NCBI GenBank assembly: GCA_021432635.1
Contig: MU270041.1
Span: 726,107 to 790,106, forward strand
Source of the DNA: Thozetella sp. PMI_491
Lineage: Eukaryota > Ascomycota > Sordariomycetes > Chaetosphaeriales > Chaetosphaeriaceae
Direction: 5' to 3'
Length of the DNA: 64,000 nt
Shown: in pieces, positions 30,501 to 41,280 of the stretch
Numbering within the stretch: the first letter of the stretch is position 1
Layout of the letters: each line of letters opens with the position of its first letter
The notes under the pieces: generated by a model
Databases searched by the model: none
Seen by the model: the letters and a program-made list of their open reading frames with translations, nothing else
Told to the model about the DNA's origin: nothing
Translations under genes and position numbers: made by a program

Positions 30501-33500
30501 CTAATACCTTCGACCGCAAGGTTTGAGCGAGTTGTTTGAAGCTTCTGGCGATGCAACGTCTACCCCACGCTAGAACGCAACCAACAGCGATGAGTGTGGT
30601 CTGAGACAGCCAACCAGCGCGGCGGGTTCGGCCTTGGGCTCTATCGACCCCTACTAGGCGCAGAGCGAGCATTGCAAAGGAAGACCAGGCCACGTTCGGC
30701 TGCATTATCAGGCGCGGCCATTTGCTATGATGCGCAGCAGCTCCCCTGGGGTGGGGCGGCGGGCGCCCGCACTACATATGTCCCTCGTTCTTGTGCCCAT
30801 TGGGGCTTGGGCGTAGCGAGCTGTCTTTCCTGGGATAGGAAAGAGCTATAGCTAGACCAAGCGAGAGCCGTCCGCTCCCTGGCATTAGGAGCGAAACCCT
30901 GCGCGCAAACGAGATCCTCTTCGCCTGCTGCTGCCCGTGACAGAAAAAGGAAAAAGAGAAAGAAACGACATGGCCGAAAAAGGCCTCATGGTGCCGACCA
31001 ACGGGTCGGCGTATGCCCGCCTCGTGGGCATGCATGTATCTCCCCGCGTCCTTCACCGACACCCACCGTACGTCCTTCCGATGATGTAAAAGCGTCGTAC
31101 TAGCGCCCCCGGGTGGTGCCGCACAAACCTTAGCTGGCCAAGGATGTCGCCCCCAAGCCGAACCGGTCTGCGTCTGAGATGCTCGCGCTTCACCGTGGGG
31201 GGTCGGTGGTTACAGAAATGGTGGGTGCATGCGTTCGCATCGTGGCAGCACACGGACAGGACACGCGGCCATGAGCATCGCTCTCGGTCGTCTCGAGAGA
31301 AAACACACCGCCGCGGCCGGCAGCCGAGAGCCACTGCCTTCTGTGTCTCGACCTGCTGCTGGCTGGCGATCTGCACTCCTGGCGATTTGCACCAAGCCTT
31401 CGGGCCAGTCGCCGGCTGCCAGCTCCGGGATCGCCCAGCCAGCCCCATCGTCCCCACGTGCCTCCTGGCCGGTGACCCCAGGGTCGCCGTCCCCCCTCCC
31501 CCCCCCCCCTTTCCCTCCGGCCCCCCAAGCCCCCAAGGCTTCTTCACCTTGGCGAGGTGACGGATTTGACGGGATTGGCATGGAAGGGGGGGGGAACCCC
31601 AAAAGGATGCGTGGGTGGCGCGAGCGAGGAGCGAGGCCTGTCGGAAAATAAACGACAAACAGGGCAATTCCAAGCCCATGTTGGCGGTGTTCAAGGAGGC
31701 CAGGCGCCGGCCCGTCTGATTGGCCACCCACTCGCTTGGATGCAGGGCGTTTGCGGCTTGCTTCGACTCTCAAACAGGCCCCGGATCCTAGACGACGTGC
31801 CTGGCTCGTCCGGCCGCCTGCCGCCTGCTGCAGTGCGGCCTGCATGAGCTCGCGGTCTGTTGATCAGCATTCAGAGGACCAGCACCGTATCACGGCTCTC
31901 GGGTAGCAGTGATGTTGTCTTGACCACGGTCTTCTGCTCCTACCCCCCCGTCGTTCCTCGTTATCTACCAGATCTGAGCAGCCACTCGCGGCCCTTTCCG
32001 CCACGAGCAAGAAGCCAGGGGCGGCGGAGATGACCGGAGAAGTGCTACAGCGCGGGGGTACAGCATATCACGGATATGGGCATTTCGTGTCGTATTATTG
32101 CACAGCGTTCACCGTTAATTTGCACCCGAGACTCTCATGGTAGAAGCAGCGCATGCTACGCTCGCGGGGCCGTGCAACCGTTCGGGTTTATAGGTGTGTG
32201 GGTGTTATAATACCGTGAGTCCTTAAGGCGTGTACACCCCCTGTGCAAGGCCCCGTGGAGAGGCGCTTCCAGGCTGACGGGCCCTAGAGCGCAGGGCAGG
32301 GCATGGCATCCGCCGGCGCTCGCTCGGCGTCACTTAGGCTGCTTTAAAAAAAATGAAAGTCGCCATCATTTAAGAGTCGCTGACGATCAAGTGACGTCTA
32401 CTTCCCAGAAGCAAGCGCTGCTATTTACTGGCAGCTCGTAAGACCAGGAGACGGCTTTGAGAGGGCACGTTCACCAAACCCACCACCCTAAGACACAGCT
32501 GCTCAGGATGATACTATGTAATTACTCGTGTCGTGCTCGGGTGGGCAGTGGGACCTCGGCCGAGATGAACAGGCCCTAGATCACTCGCCGGGTCGTAGTC
32601 CTTCGATATGCCAAGAAAAGGACCAGGGCAGGCTCCCACGACGCTGGAAAGTAGGGAGCCCGAGAGCGTGGGACCCTGTGAGAGACAGACAGCCGGGAAG
32701 TCGGTTCGCATTAGGGAAAACGATCCGGCTCAGAGCCCTGGCTTCTGGCAATCCCCCCCCTAGCCAAGCCGGCCGCCACCAGTCTGCCACAGCTGAGCCT
32801 CTTCCAGGGATATCGATATGCTGCCAAGGTAGCAAGCATCGGCACCTCTCCTCCGGGCAGAATCCGCGGAATATTGGTCACCCCCGCAAAGCAGAGAGGG
32901 TCGGGCCTTTCCTCCCGACACGATGTGCAAGCCTCGGACAAGTGCTGGCCGTTGGCCTCTCGACCCCTCGAGGTTAGGCATGGCGGCGATCCCAAGCTGG
33001 CGCGTCACATTGTGACGAAATCCAGTATGCCCACACGCTTGTCATAAAAGCTGAGGCCGCTGGTGGGTTAAGGAGACAGCTAGAAAGCCTAGCCCGTGTG
33101 TCCCCCCCTGGGCCGTGGCTGGTCACCTGAGTGGGGAGAGGAGCGGAGTGCGCCCATCATCCCGAGCCTTGTGGCAGACTGGTTGGTGATGAGAAAGGGG
33201 GTACATAGGAGGGATGGGGGAGGGGGGCTGCTTCGAGTGTGTACAAACTGAGTACCGCTTTGATGGGTTGCCGGAACGTTGCCGACGGCAGTTTGGGGCA
33301 GCCACTGGGGAGGCCCGACCGTTTTTGGCTGCTAGTGCTGGCACTCCGGGGCTGGCTCCTAGTGCGAATGACACATTTTCCTTGTCTTTGATGGGCGCTG
33401 TGGTAGGCCGGCTCGGGCCCCCCCCATCCCCGTCTGGCGGCATGCCCCCCAGCAGCGCTTGCATGTCCCTGCCCTGTAAGGGTACCCAGCGCGCATATTT

Positions 33501-35060
33501 TGGGGGATGAGTGCTGGTCGGGTATGAACGTGACCTGCACCCCAGGCAAAGACGAGGTCACGTAGGGCGAGCAAGGGGGGAGGGGCGGCGGGGGAGGGGG
33601 ACGTGCTGTATGTAGATACATATGTCCGGTACGGCACACACGCGAGTCCGTTTCTGGGAAAACCAACGAACAAACAAACGTTTCGAGACTGTGGTATCAA
33701 ACCCGGAATAGGCAAAACAGACAGGCTGGGACGGTGGAGACGGGCAGCGGTGGCTGTCGAGCCGTATGAACAAGCAGCCCTATCCCCCGCGGCGCTGGTG
33801 TTGCACCGACAACTGGTGGCGTGTAATCAAGAGGGAAGACACGTACGGACAGGAACAGCGCTCCACGTCGACGCGATTGTGTATTAACATAAATGCAGTG
33901 CAATATGCAGCGGAGTTCCACGGGACAGATGCAAACAGCAAGCTCGGCGCCACCCCCTCCCCCCCCTGTAGAGCTCGAGACCTGTGGGACCGCAATCAGC
34001 ACAGTTGCAGCTCTTGCCGCTCTTTCGACCGGCCATTGGCCGCTGCTCGTTATTTTGGCGGAAGCGTAACTCCCTAGCGCCCTCCCGCCCAGGCACTAAG
34101 ACGCTCCACAAACCACCCAGCGGTCGTCGAGCTCTTCCTCTCTTGGGCCTGGCGGTCCCAAACTTTTGCTGCTCCTTAGGCCGAGCTAGCTAGTCCTTTC
34201 TCAGTGTCTGCTACCCACCCCCCTTTCCTCTCTTGTTCTTTTCCTCTCTCGGTGCGCTCTCTTTCTCTCTGGTAGCCCATTGCTGCATATGCAGTTGGCT
34301 TTCGAGTATTGGGCAGGACACTTGCGCAAGATGCCTGCCGGGGGGAGGGGGCTAGAGAGCGGGGATGAGCAAACCAAGGCTTGGTCCCGCCGGCGGCAAG
34401 TTGCCACGATTGCGGCTGCGGCCGTTTTGGCTGCTACGACGTAGTGCTAATTACTACTGGGTGCTTGCTCCTCCTAACGTTACGGGGTAAGTGCGTACGA
34501 GCTGCGGGCCGCAGAAAGCTGCTTGGGGCGAGGAGAGCCATCCATTTTGGATGGATGCCTCCCCGTACCTTAGGTCCTGAGCAGTGGTGGGGCCTAATGA
34601 AGTTTCTCAAAGCTGGCAAGGTCGCGCTCTGTTGGCGCTTTGGGACAAGGGCCGAGCGAGCTTTCAACGGTGGCCCCTCGAAGGCCTGGACCTCACCAGG
34701 TCCCAGTTTGGAACCTTCCACACCCCCCCCCCATCCCTTCTAATGCTTCCATGATCCATGCCCCCTTGTCTCACGCTTCCCACACACCCCCCACTCCTAC
34801 CGGCAGCAGCCTGTCGCTCCAAATTTGACTGGGTGGGCTCCTGGAGGTACCGCGAGAGTACAGGTACTAGCCCTGTACTTCGGGCCCACGCGCGTTTCCG
34901 GGCTTGGCTGCGGAACTCAAGCGCTTCGAAAGCTCGCCAGGGTGCAGAGAGAGCTCTGGCAAAGAAGAAGGGGGGGGTGTAAGGCTTGCCCCTTCTTGGA
35001 ATTTGGTGCTCTGGGCCTAACAGTGGCACTGGCTATAGTGCGCTCGTTCCGACCCATAAA

Positions 35061-35064
<4 letters not shown>
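27506..35064. other. GC-rich gene desert, about 7.5 kb
   Basis: Many overlapping ORFs of 60-220 codons occur in all frames. The longest (for example 31053..31727 and 31210..31845, minus strand) are arginine-, glycine- and proline-rich shadows of GC-rich DNA without motifs. Homopurine and homopyrimidine runs and C-tracts are frequent (31495-31520, 33570-33600, 34720-34740). No RIP-like AT bias, long terminal repeats, tRNA or rRNA was recognised. It may be a long regulatory region or hold non-coding transcripts. Confidence 0.5.

Positions 35065-35093
<29 letters not shown>
35065..35093. repeat. Poly-C tract of 29 bases
   Basis: An uninterrupted run of 29 C, lying 18 bp upstream of TATATA and about 490 bp upstream of the small Cys-rich protein gene. 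Length may be inaccurate because such runs assemble poorly. Confidence 0.85.
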
Positions 35094-35094
<1 letters not shown>

Positions 35095-35110
35095 TCGTCC
35101 ACCACGACGG

Positions 35111-35116
35111 TATATA
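35111..35116 (+). promoter_or_regulatory. TATA box of the microexon gene
   Basis: TATATA directly after the poly-C tract and 471 bp before the start codon at 35582. It is the only TATA-like element in the proximal region. Confidence 0.45.
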
Positions 35117-35581
35117 CAGGGTCTCTGCTCGAGTTGGGTCTCCCCACCACTGCTCTCCCTCTGTGATCTCCGCCAGACGGCATAGTACTGTACAGACCCT
35201 CACGACCGGCCTCGACATACCTTGACACACCTTGAGCTTAAATACTACCGCGTTCCCGCCCCCTCGTCCCTCCCCACGAAGGCCCCGTCAACCCTCACAC
35301 TTCCACGCCCACGCAGCAAGAGCCCCTCTTCGCAGACTTACTTCCTTCCTTGGGCTTGTCGTCCACCCAACCATCTGGCAGCACACCGGCTCTCCTCTCG
35401 GCCTACTCCTTTCAGCCTTCCACTTGCACATCCCGGCGGCTCATCCCCGGGACCAACTCACAAAGCCACTGCCAACCTGTTGTCCAGTTTCGCGCCTCGA
35501 GAGGTATCAGCCTCTGCGTTCTACCACCAGTACCACCAACAGCCAAACGTTTCCCCCTTCTCCCCCCACCAGTGTGCAACC
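35117..35581 (+). promoter_or_regulatory. ATG-free C-rich leader region
   Basis: No ATG in any frame occurs between 35101 and the start codon at 35582. The sequence is strongly pyrimidine-rich and contains many CCACC and CAACC words. This fits a long 5' UTR kept free of upstream start codons. The exact transcription start is unknown. Confidence 0.5.
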
Positions 35582-35980
35582 ATGTGCGATTACACGCAAA
35601 GAGAGTATTCCTGCGGGCACTTCCGCTGGATCGCGTCTAAGTGGTGCCGGGACTACACCGTCACCCACAAGAGATGCCAGCCCAACGTCACGCACTTCGA
35701 GTACCGGTAAGAGTTGTGCAGCCATACCCGCTCTGCCTTCTTTTTTTGGTTCAGGCCTGGAGACTAATACGCTGCAACAGGGGAGAAGATCTTTGTGGTA
35801 TGTCAAGCCTATGGACGAAGGGAGCTTTCTCGGGCTGGGCTGCGGCCAGACCTGGGCGAGTCTGAGGAACCTCTTTGGTCTAGAAGACTAACATGCAACG
35901 CAGGAGAGTGCAAGCCAAAGACCTACCCGCCCTGGGAGAACATGATCAAGCGCACCAAGTCGTCCTTCACCAGCCTCTAA
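35582..35980 (+). CDS. Small Cys-rich protein with a 17-nt microexon, conserved fungal family
   Basis: Three exons, 35582..35706, 35781..35797 (17 nt) and 35904..35980, give 72 aa. The joined sequence begins MCDYTQREYSCGHFRW and continues through YRGEDLCGECKPKTYPPWE. Cys sit at 2, 11, 22, 32, 47 and 50 with His at 13, 29 and 38, so metal binding is possible; the C-x2-C pair is created only by correct splicing around the microexon. Both introns have good donors and branch sites (GACTAATAC, GACTAACAT). I recognise the MCDYTQ...CGH start as a recurrent small-protein type in filamentous ascomycetes, without known function. No signal peptide. It stands alone between two gene-poor regions and has a long leader. 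Confidence 0.8.
35781..35797 (+). other. 17-nt microexon
   Basis: Flanked by AACAG before and GTATGT after, it encodes the segment GEDLC within the small Cys-rich protein. Skipping it would shift the frame of exon 3 and remove one of the C-x2-C cysteines. Confidence 0.75.
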
Positions 35981-36767
35981 AGTGCCCGCGGTGCCAGCCG
36001 CACAAGGGAGACGGCCTCGCTTCCGACGGAGCGCCACGACCGTACCACGGTGCTGGGATCTGGGGGGAGAACGCCAAGCGACACGCCAGGAGACAACAGC
36101 ACTCGGCACACGCACAAGGCTGGCTGGCCGAAAAACAGCGGCCCGGCCGCCTAGAATCGACCAGGACGAGGTTGTGACAAACCCTAGATGGCCGCCGGAG
36201 ACGACACTGTCGCTGCATTATGCACGCCATTACGATACCAGGGCACAGAGGCTCCAAACAATCGTACGATCCCGTGACGAAAAGGAAATCTTTTTTTTTC
36301 TTCGGGTCCAGCAAGGCTTGCCAATACCCACTTCAGCACTGCACTACTGAGAACCATCCCCGGTCTTTTTCGTCTCCTACGTGGGGAAAACACCCCAACC
36401 TGGAACTCGGTCCATCCGGATGTCGCTCTTGGTCGGCTGTTGTCCACCCCTGCCGTGCGAATCCCCCCCAGTCTTCTCTACCCCCCCTAGTCCCTTGACT
36501 CGCTCCCACCTCTGAACTATCTTTTGCATTGGGTAGGCGCAGGGCCACCTGGCTCGTGGAAAAATCGGCGGGTTTTAGGCTCGACATTTCTGGCCTGCCC
36601 GGCACCCACTTGGCGCTCCTGATGCCGTGCGTCATCATCATTCCCCCTGGGCCCCCCTGTTCATTTTCCATACTTTTCCCTGCCTGTTATTTCCTTTGGA
36701 GCTCTGGAGCTCTGCCCCGGCGACTGGAGATCGGGGGAACATCATCGCAAAGGAGTTTTTGGGTCTT

Positions 36768-36790
36768 TTCTCTCTCTCTCTCTCTCTCTT
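36768..36790. repeat. CT dinucleotide repeat
   Basis: A TCTC run of about 22 bp, followed within 20 bp by an ATG at 36810 that opens a 155-codon frame with no recognisable domain. Confidence 0.8.
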
Positions 36791-38865
36791 GGGCGGAGCA
36801 AATGCATAGATGGAGGGACAATACGAGGCGGCGAGACTATGGCGCAATTTGCATTTGTGGATACCGATGGAGGGTCACGGATGTTTCCTGCTCTCGCTCT
36901 GTTTTTATGGTAGTTTACGTATACGGTGGTGCAAACCCGGTGTCCAACAACTGCGAACTATGGACCATGGACTTATGGCTTCCTGTCCTTCCATTGGCTT
37001 TCTTTTTCTTCTGGCATGCATCAACATCGACGACTGCATCTGCCAGATGTATGTAAGAGCGGATAGAACTACAAGATTGGGCAACTGCGCTCCCACCAGC
37101 ACGATCAACGGGCGGCGCTTGGGATGGATGGGTTGTAACCCAGGCAGGCAGACAGACACACAAAGAGACAGACAGGCATATAAACCTAAAAGACGGATCT
37201 TGCCCCGATCCAAAGCACAGATTCAGATTCAGATTCATGGGTGTTATTTCCCTCTGTGCAACGATAATCTTGGGTGAGCGGATCGGTCACAATCGAGCTC
37301 GTCGAGATGGCGAGTTATCATTCTTCAGCCTGCTTGGACGGTGCCAAAGTTTGGGTCGCCCCCCCCGTTTTTGTGACACTGAACCCTGGGACGTGGGTAC
37401 CCTACAGAATAAACCCTACCGTCGCCCACGTAAGGCTGCTGCCGGTGCCTCGTCCAGTCATCATCAGGGAGCGAGGCGAAGGATAAGGGGGCGCACCGGA
37501 GGTGGACATTGCATTTTCCAAGCACTTCAACCCACCCTCAGTCGCAGTAATCGGCATCACACCTCTTTCTCTCTCGAGAGGGGGGGAAGGGAAGGCATGG
37601 GAATGGTTTCGGGCCGGAGTAGGTAAGTAGGTAAGACCGTAGGCCATGGTTATCCGTCGGCCCCCCCCGCCCCCCGGGACGCGCGATTCGTATGATGATG
37701 ATGCGGCGGCACGGCGAGCATCATCCATCATCCCCCTTCTCATCCCTTCTCGGGGGGGTTGCGGGAGTGAACCAGGGGAGCAAACGGGGACCACGGCGCG
37801 GATGTGTACCCGTCGTGACTTGGACCCAACCGTGCGGATGGACAGGTGGATACCGACTCCATTCCGACTCCATCGAGGCCCCCTATTCAAAATAGGCATG
37901 GAGCAGCTCGGCGAAGGTTCCATGGAAACCGGCTAGGGCCGACCGACAGGTAGGTTATGTAGGTAGAAGGGTAGGGGACGCGCTGTCTGCCTGCCCTTCC
38001 CGTCTCCACCCCCTTCTTCTTTCGTCCTCCCAAGGCAAGGCAGACAGCTTCGGCGCACTCGTGCATCTGGATGCTCACGATCCGGGAGGCCCAAAGCAGA
38101 AAATGGACAAAATGTTGGGCGTCTGTCGTCGGGACGGTTCCCTCTATTGGCCTCAGCCGCCTGCTTTGCCTCGCTCGCGCCGTGGGGAGGAGGGAGAAAA
38201 GGGAGGGTGGGTGACAACTTTGTTGGCTAGTGAGCGGCCGTCATCCACGGATGCAATGCTAGATCACCAAATGCAAGGAAGGCCAGGCATGAGGTGGCAC
38301 GGTCGATTGCTAAAAACGGGCCGCCGCAGTTCGTAACCGAGAAACGAACGAGTATGTATTCTTTTGCAATGGGTCCACTCCAACCTTGGGGTTGTCATCG
38401 GCAGCCCGGAACGTCAGACAGGGAATCCTGCCTCATTGTCTTGGGGAGTCTCCAGTCCCTTCCCTCACTCGCTCTCGCTCTCATTCCCCCCTCGGAATGC
38501 GGCTTCTCCCCAAGCCGCAGACGCAATAAATGTCGGCATTCGACTTTTTTGTTCCAACGAACCAAACAAGGAGAGGGACGTGGATGCATGTACACACACG
38601 CTCCGTCTCCTCCCACCCTCCGGCACTGGCATGGGTCTCGCGGCTTGCTAGCTGGCGCCGTCTCAAACCATGTCGAGCGGAATCCGCTGTAATCCACACC
38701 CGATTGTAGTACGTAGTAACAAGAATGGCGAAGAAGAGAAGCCTGGCGTGGCCAGCCCTGCCGAACCGCCTGCCTGGAGCCCGACGCTAGGGCGGGTTAG
38801 GCGCGCCCGAGGGACGATGCGTGCCGAGTTACCGCTCTCACATGCCCAACGATGCGGCCCATGTG

Positions 38866-38939
38866 TTTCTTTTTCTTTTTCTTTTTCTTCTTCATGTTAT
38901 TCCCCTCCCACTCTTCCCCCCTTTTCTCTCTCTCTCTCT
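38866..38939. repeat. Pyrimidine tract with CTTTTT and CT repeats
   Basis: Repeated CTTTTT hexamers, then CCTCCC and CT repeats, about 74 bp almost purely pyrimidine on the plus strand. A 46-codon ORF starts at 38948 directly after it. Confidence 0.8.
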
Positions 38940-39178
38940 GACACGTCATGGTTGCGGAGAAGGACACTTACATCGAGCACGGCCCGTGGAGGTCAGCCAG
39001 TTGGCATGTCCCTCACGTAACCACTAAGATGAGCGGACAAACCAGCGCTGCAGCCCGTAGAACCACCCCGCATCCCGTGGTTGGCTAGGCCCGTCGTGGG
39101 CGGTCCCCGCCATGGGAAGTGCGACATAGCACAACGTAAGGCGCGCAAGTACTGGCTCTCGCTCTCGTCTCTGCCCTC

Positions 39179-39231
39179 ATTTGCCCTCATTTGCCCTCTG
39201 CCCTCTCTGCCCTCTCTGCTCTCTCTGTCCT
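39179..39231. repeat. Imperfect tandem repeat of TGCCCTC units
   Basis: TGCCCTCATT and TGCCCTCTC units alternate about six times over some 50 bp. Confidence 0.65.
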
Positions 39232-41178
39232 CTGGAACGTGGGCCCACAACGGCTGAGGTGATGCCGTAGGTTGCACGGAGCCAGGCGCCACGTCTCCTC
39301 TGTCCCAACAGCCCATGACATATATGCGGCTTGCAAAGCCGTACCATCAAAGGCTCATGAGAAGGTGAGCTCGGCAGCCAATTGGCGCCCGCCACAGCGT
39401 CTCTGTCCGACCCTCATGTTGCGTCCTAGGGTGGCGACGCCTGCCCACAAGTTCCTCGATGGTCTTGCACGAAGCATGAGATAAGGGGCTTGTCGCCAAT
39501 GGGATAGGCGTCTGGCAGGCCCTGCAGGGCCGCCACACGCGGCTCCCCTAGGTTCACGCTACACAAGCGCGGAACTTCCCTTCCCCCCCTCCCCCCCTCC
39601 TCCCCGGAGGGTTGGCTCGTGAACGGCCCCCCCTGGTAACCCTCGCTCGCTCGCTTCAGTACGTTTCCGAGCCATGTTGGGCCCGCTAGGCCGAGCGCCG
39701 CCACAACGGGTGCACACGTGGAAGGCAGTTTCGAGGTCCACGCGCGACGGGGACCCGGTTCCGCGAGTCTCAACAGACCTAAGCCAGGGAAGGGGGAGGG
39801 AAGCGAAATGGGAAGAAAAGGTCGGCAATGCCGAACCACCACAACAAGGTCTCGGGAGGTGGGCGCCTCTTTTCTCTTCATTCGACGGCCAACAAGCAAC
39901 GACGTCGCATTCGCCGGGTTTATCTCCTTCGACGCTGATTTGGACGTTTCGCTGTAATGGGCTCTGTAAGGCACTTTCCCCTTCAAGGATGTGGCCTGCG
40001 GTTGGGAGAAACGTCCTGATAATCGATGCACCACAACCCCGCTCTCACCTTTTCAACCCGTCCGACGTTCCACTCGACATCTGCCGATGGCTTGCCTTCG
40101 GCCTTATAGCAAGACGAGCTGCCGATGAGGCCCGGCATGCAAGATGCAGGAGGCTCGAATATCTCCGTCATTACCACAAGTAGGCTGCCCTGGTCCAGCG
40201 AGAAGGGGAAGAGAAGCCGGGCATTACCACTGCTGCTAAGCCCTCCCTCGTTGCATGGTGCTATCGCGCGTGGACGATGCTAAGAGGACGGACCGACGGA
40301 CCACCCCGCCCAGGGCGGCAGGGCCTCATCACGAGCATCGCATCCCAACGGCTTACCAGGTACCGTCCAGGCAGGTACCACGGAAGCCTACCCACCCAAG
40401 ACAGTCGGTCTGCAGCGTGCAGGCCGGAAACTACAGGTAATTAGGCGGAGGTACTGTACGAAGGAAGGCCTTCACAACCCCCCTGCCCACCACCAAGGTC
40501 CTATCTCGTAAACCACCAAAACCCAACAGATTACAGTGGCAGCAATGCCCGCTCCGCTAGGAGCAGCCACACAGCTCCTCTAGCACTGAGAACGGGCCCC
40601 TGGGAGGCGCCCGGCGCCAAAGCCGCATGTTTCCCCATGAAACTGGCGGTGATTCCGCCATTTTTAGCGATACGACCTCACAGCATGGCCCTCCTCCAGC
40701 TTTGCTCACATCTCAGATTTTGACTAAGGTTTCCATTCTTCCCTCCTAGCATTTTTGCCTGCCTGGACTGGGAACCCCGGTACCCACAGAACATACATCT
40801 GACATTTGCCACGAGCTGGCCCCGCCGATCCGGTTAGCTCGTCACCGGGGTGCTCATCCGTGCTGAAGACTATCGTACGATACGAACAGCGAGGGTCATA
40901 AATCATTGCAGATTCGATCAGATTGACGGCGAGTCAAGAGATGTCGGGTAGCATGTGAAGCTGGTGCACCCGAAATGGGGTCTTGTCCGACGTTACGTCG
41001 AGCTTCTGCCGCGCCCAGCCTCTGCCGTACCTAGCAAGCTGGTGTGATGCAATCGCAGGCAGTGTGCAGTCGCAATACTGCCTCTTTCCTCTCGCCCAGC
41101 CAGACAGGGTCCTGATAACACAAGTCGCCCAACATGAGGTCCGTATTGGCTGGTAGGTCCCATACACCATATACAGGC

Positions 41179-41280
41179 GCACCACACACACTCACGCTCA
41201 CACACACCACTCACACAAAGGCGCGCACACACGCAGAAGCGTACAAGCAAGCACGCACGCACGCGCACCCGCACACACAG
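41179..41280. repeat. CA-rich microsatellite
   Basis: Imperfect CACACA, GCACGCAC and CTCACA arrays over about 100 bp. A shorter similar patch occurs at about 45035-45070. Confidence 0.8.

Noticed and set aside
31053-31845. Overlapping minus-strand ORFs of 211-224 codons
   Set aside because: Several frames are open at once because the DNA is GC-rich; proteins are Arg/Gly/Pro-rich with no motif.
39426-40034. 202-codon minus-strand ORF
   Set aside because: Low-complexity composition, competing open frames on the other strand, no domain or splice support.
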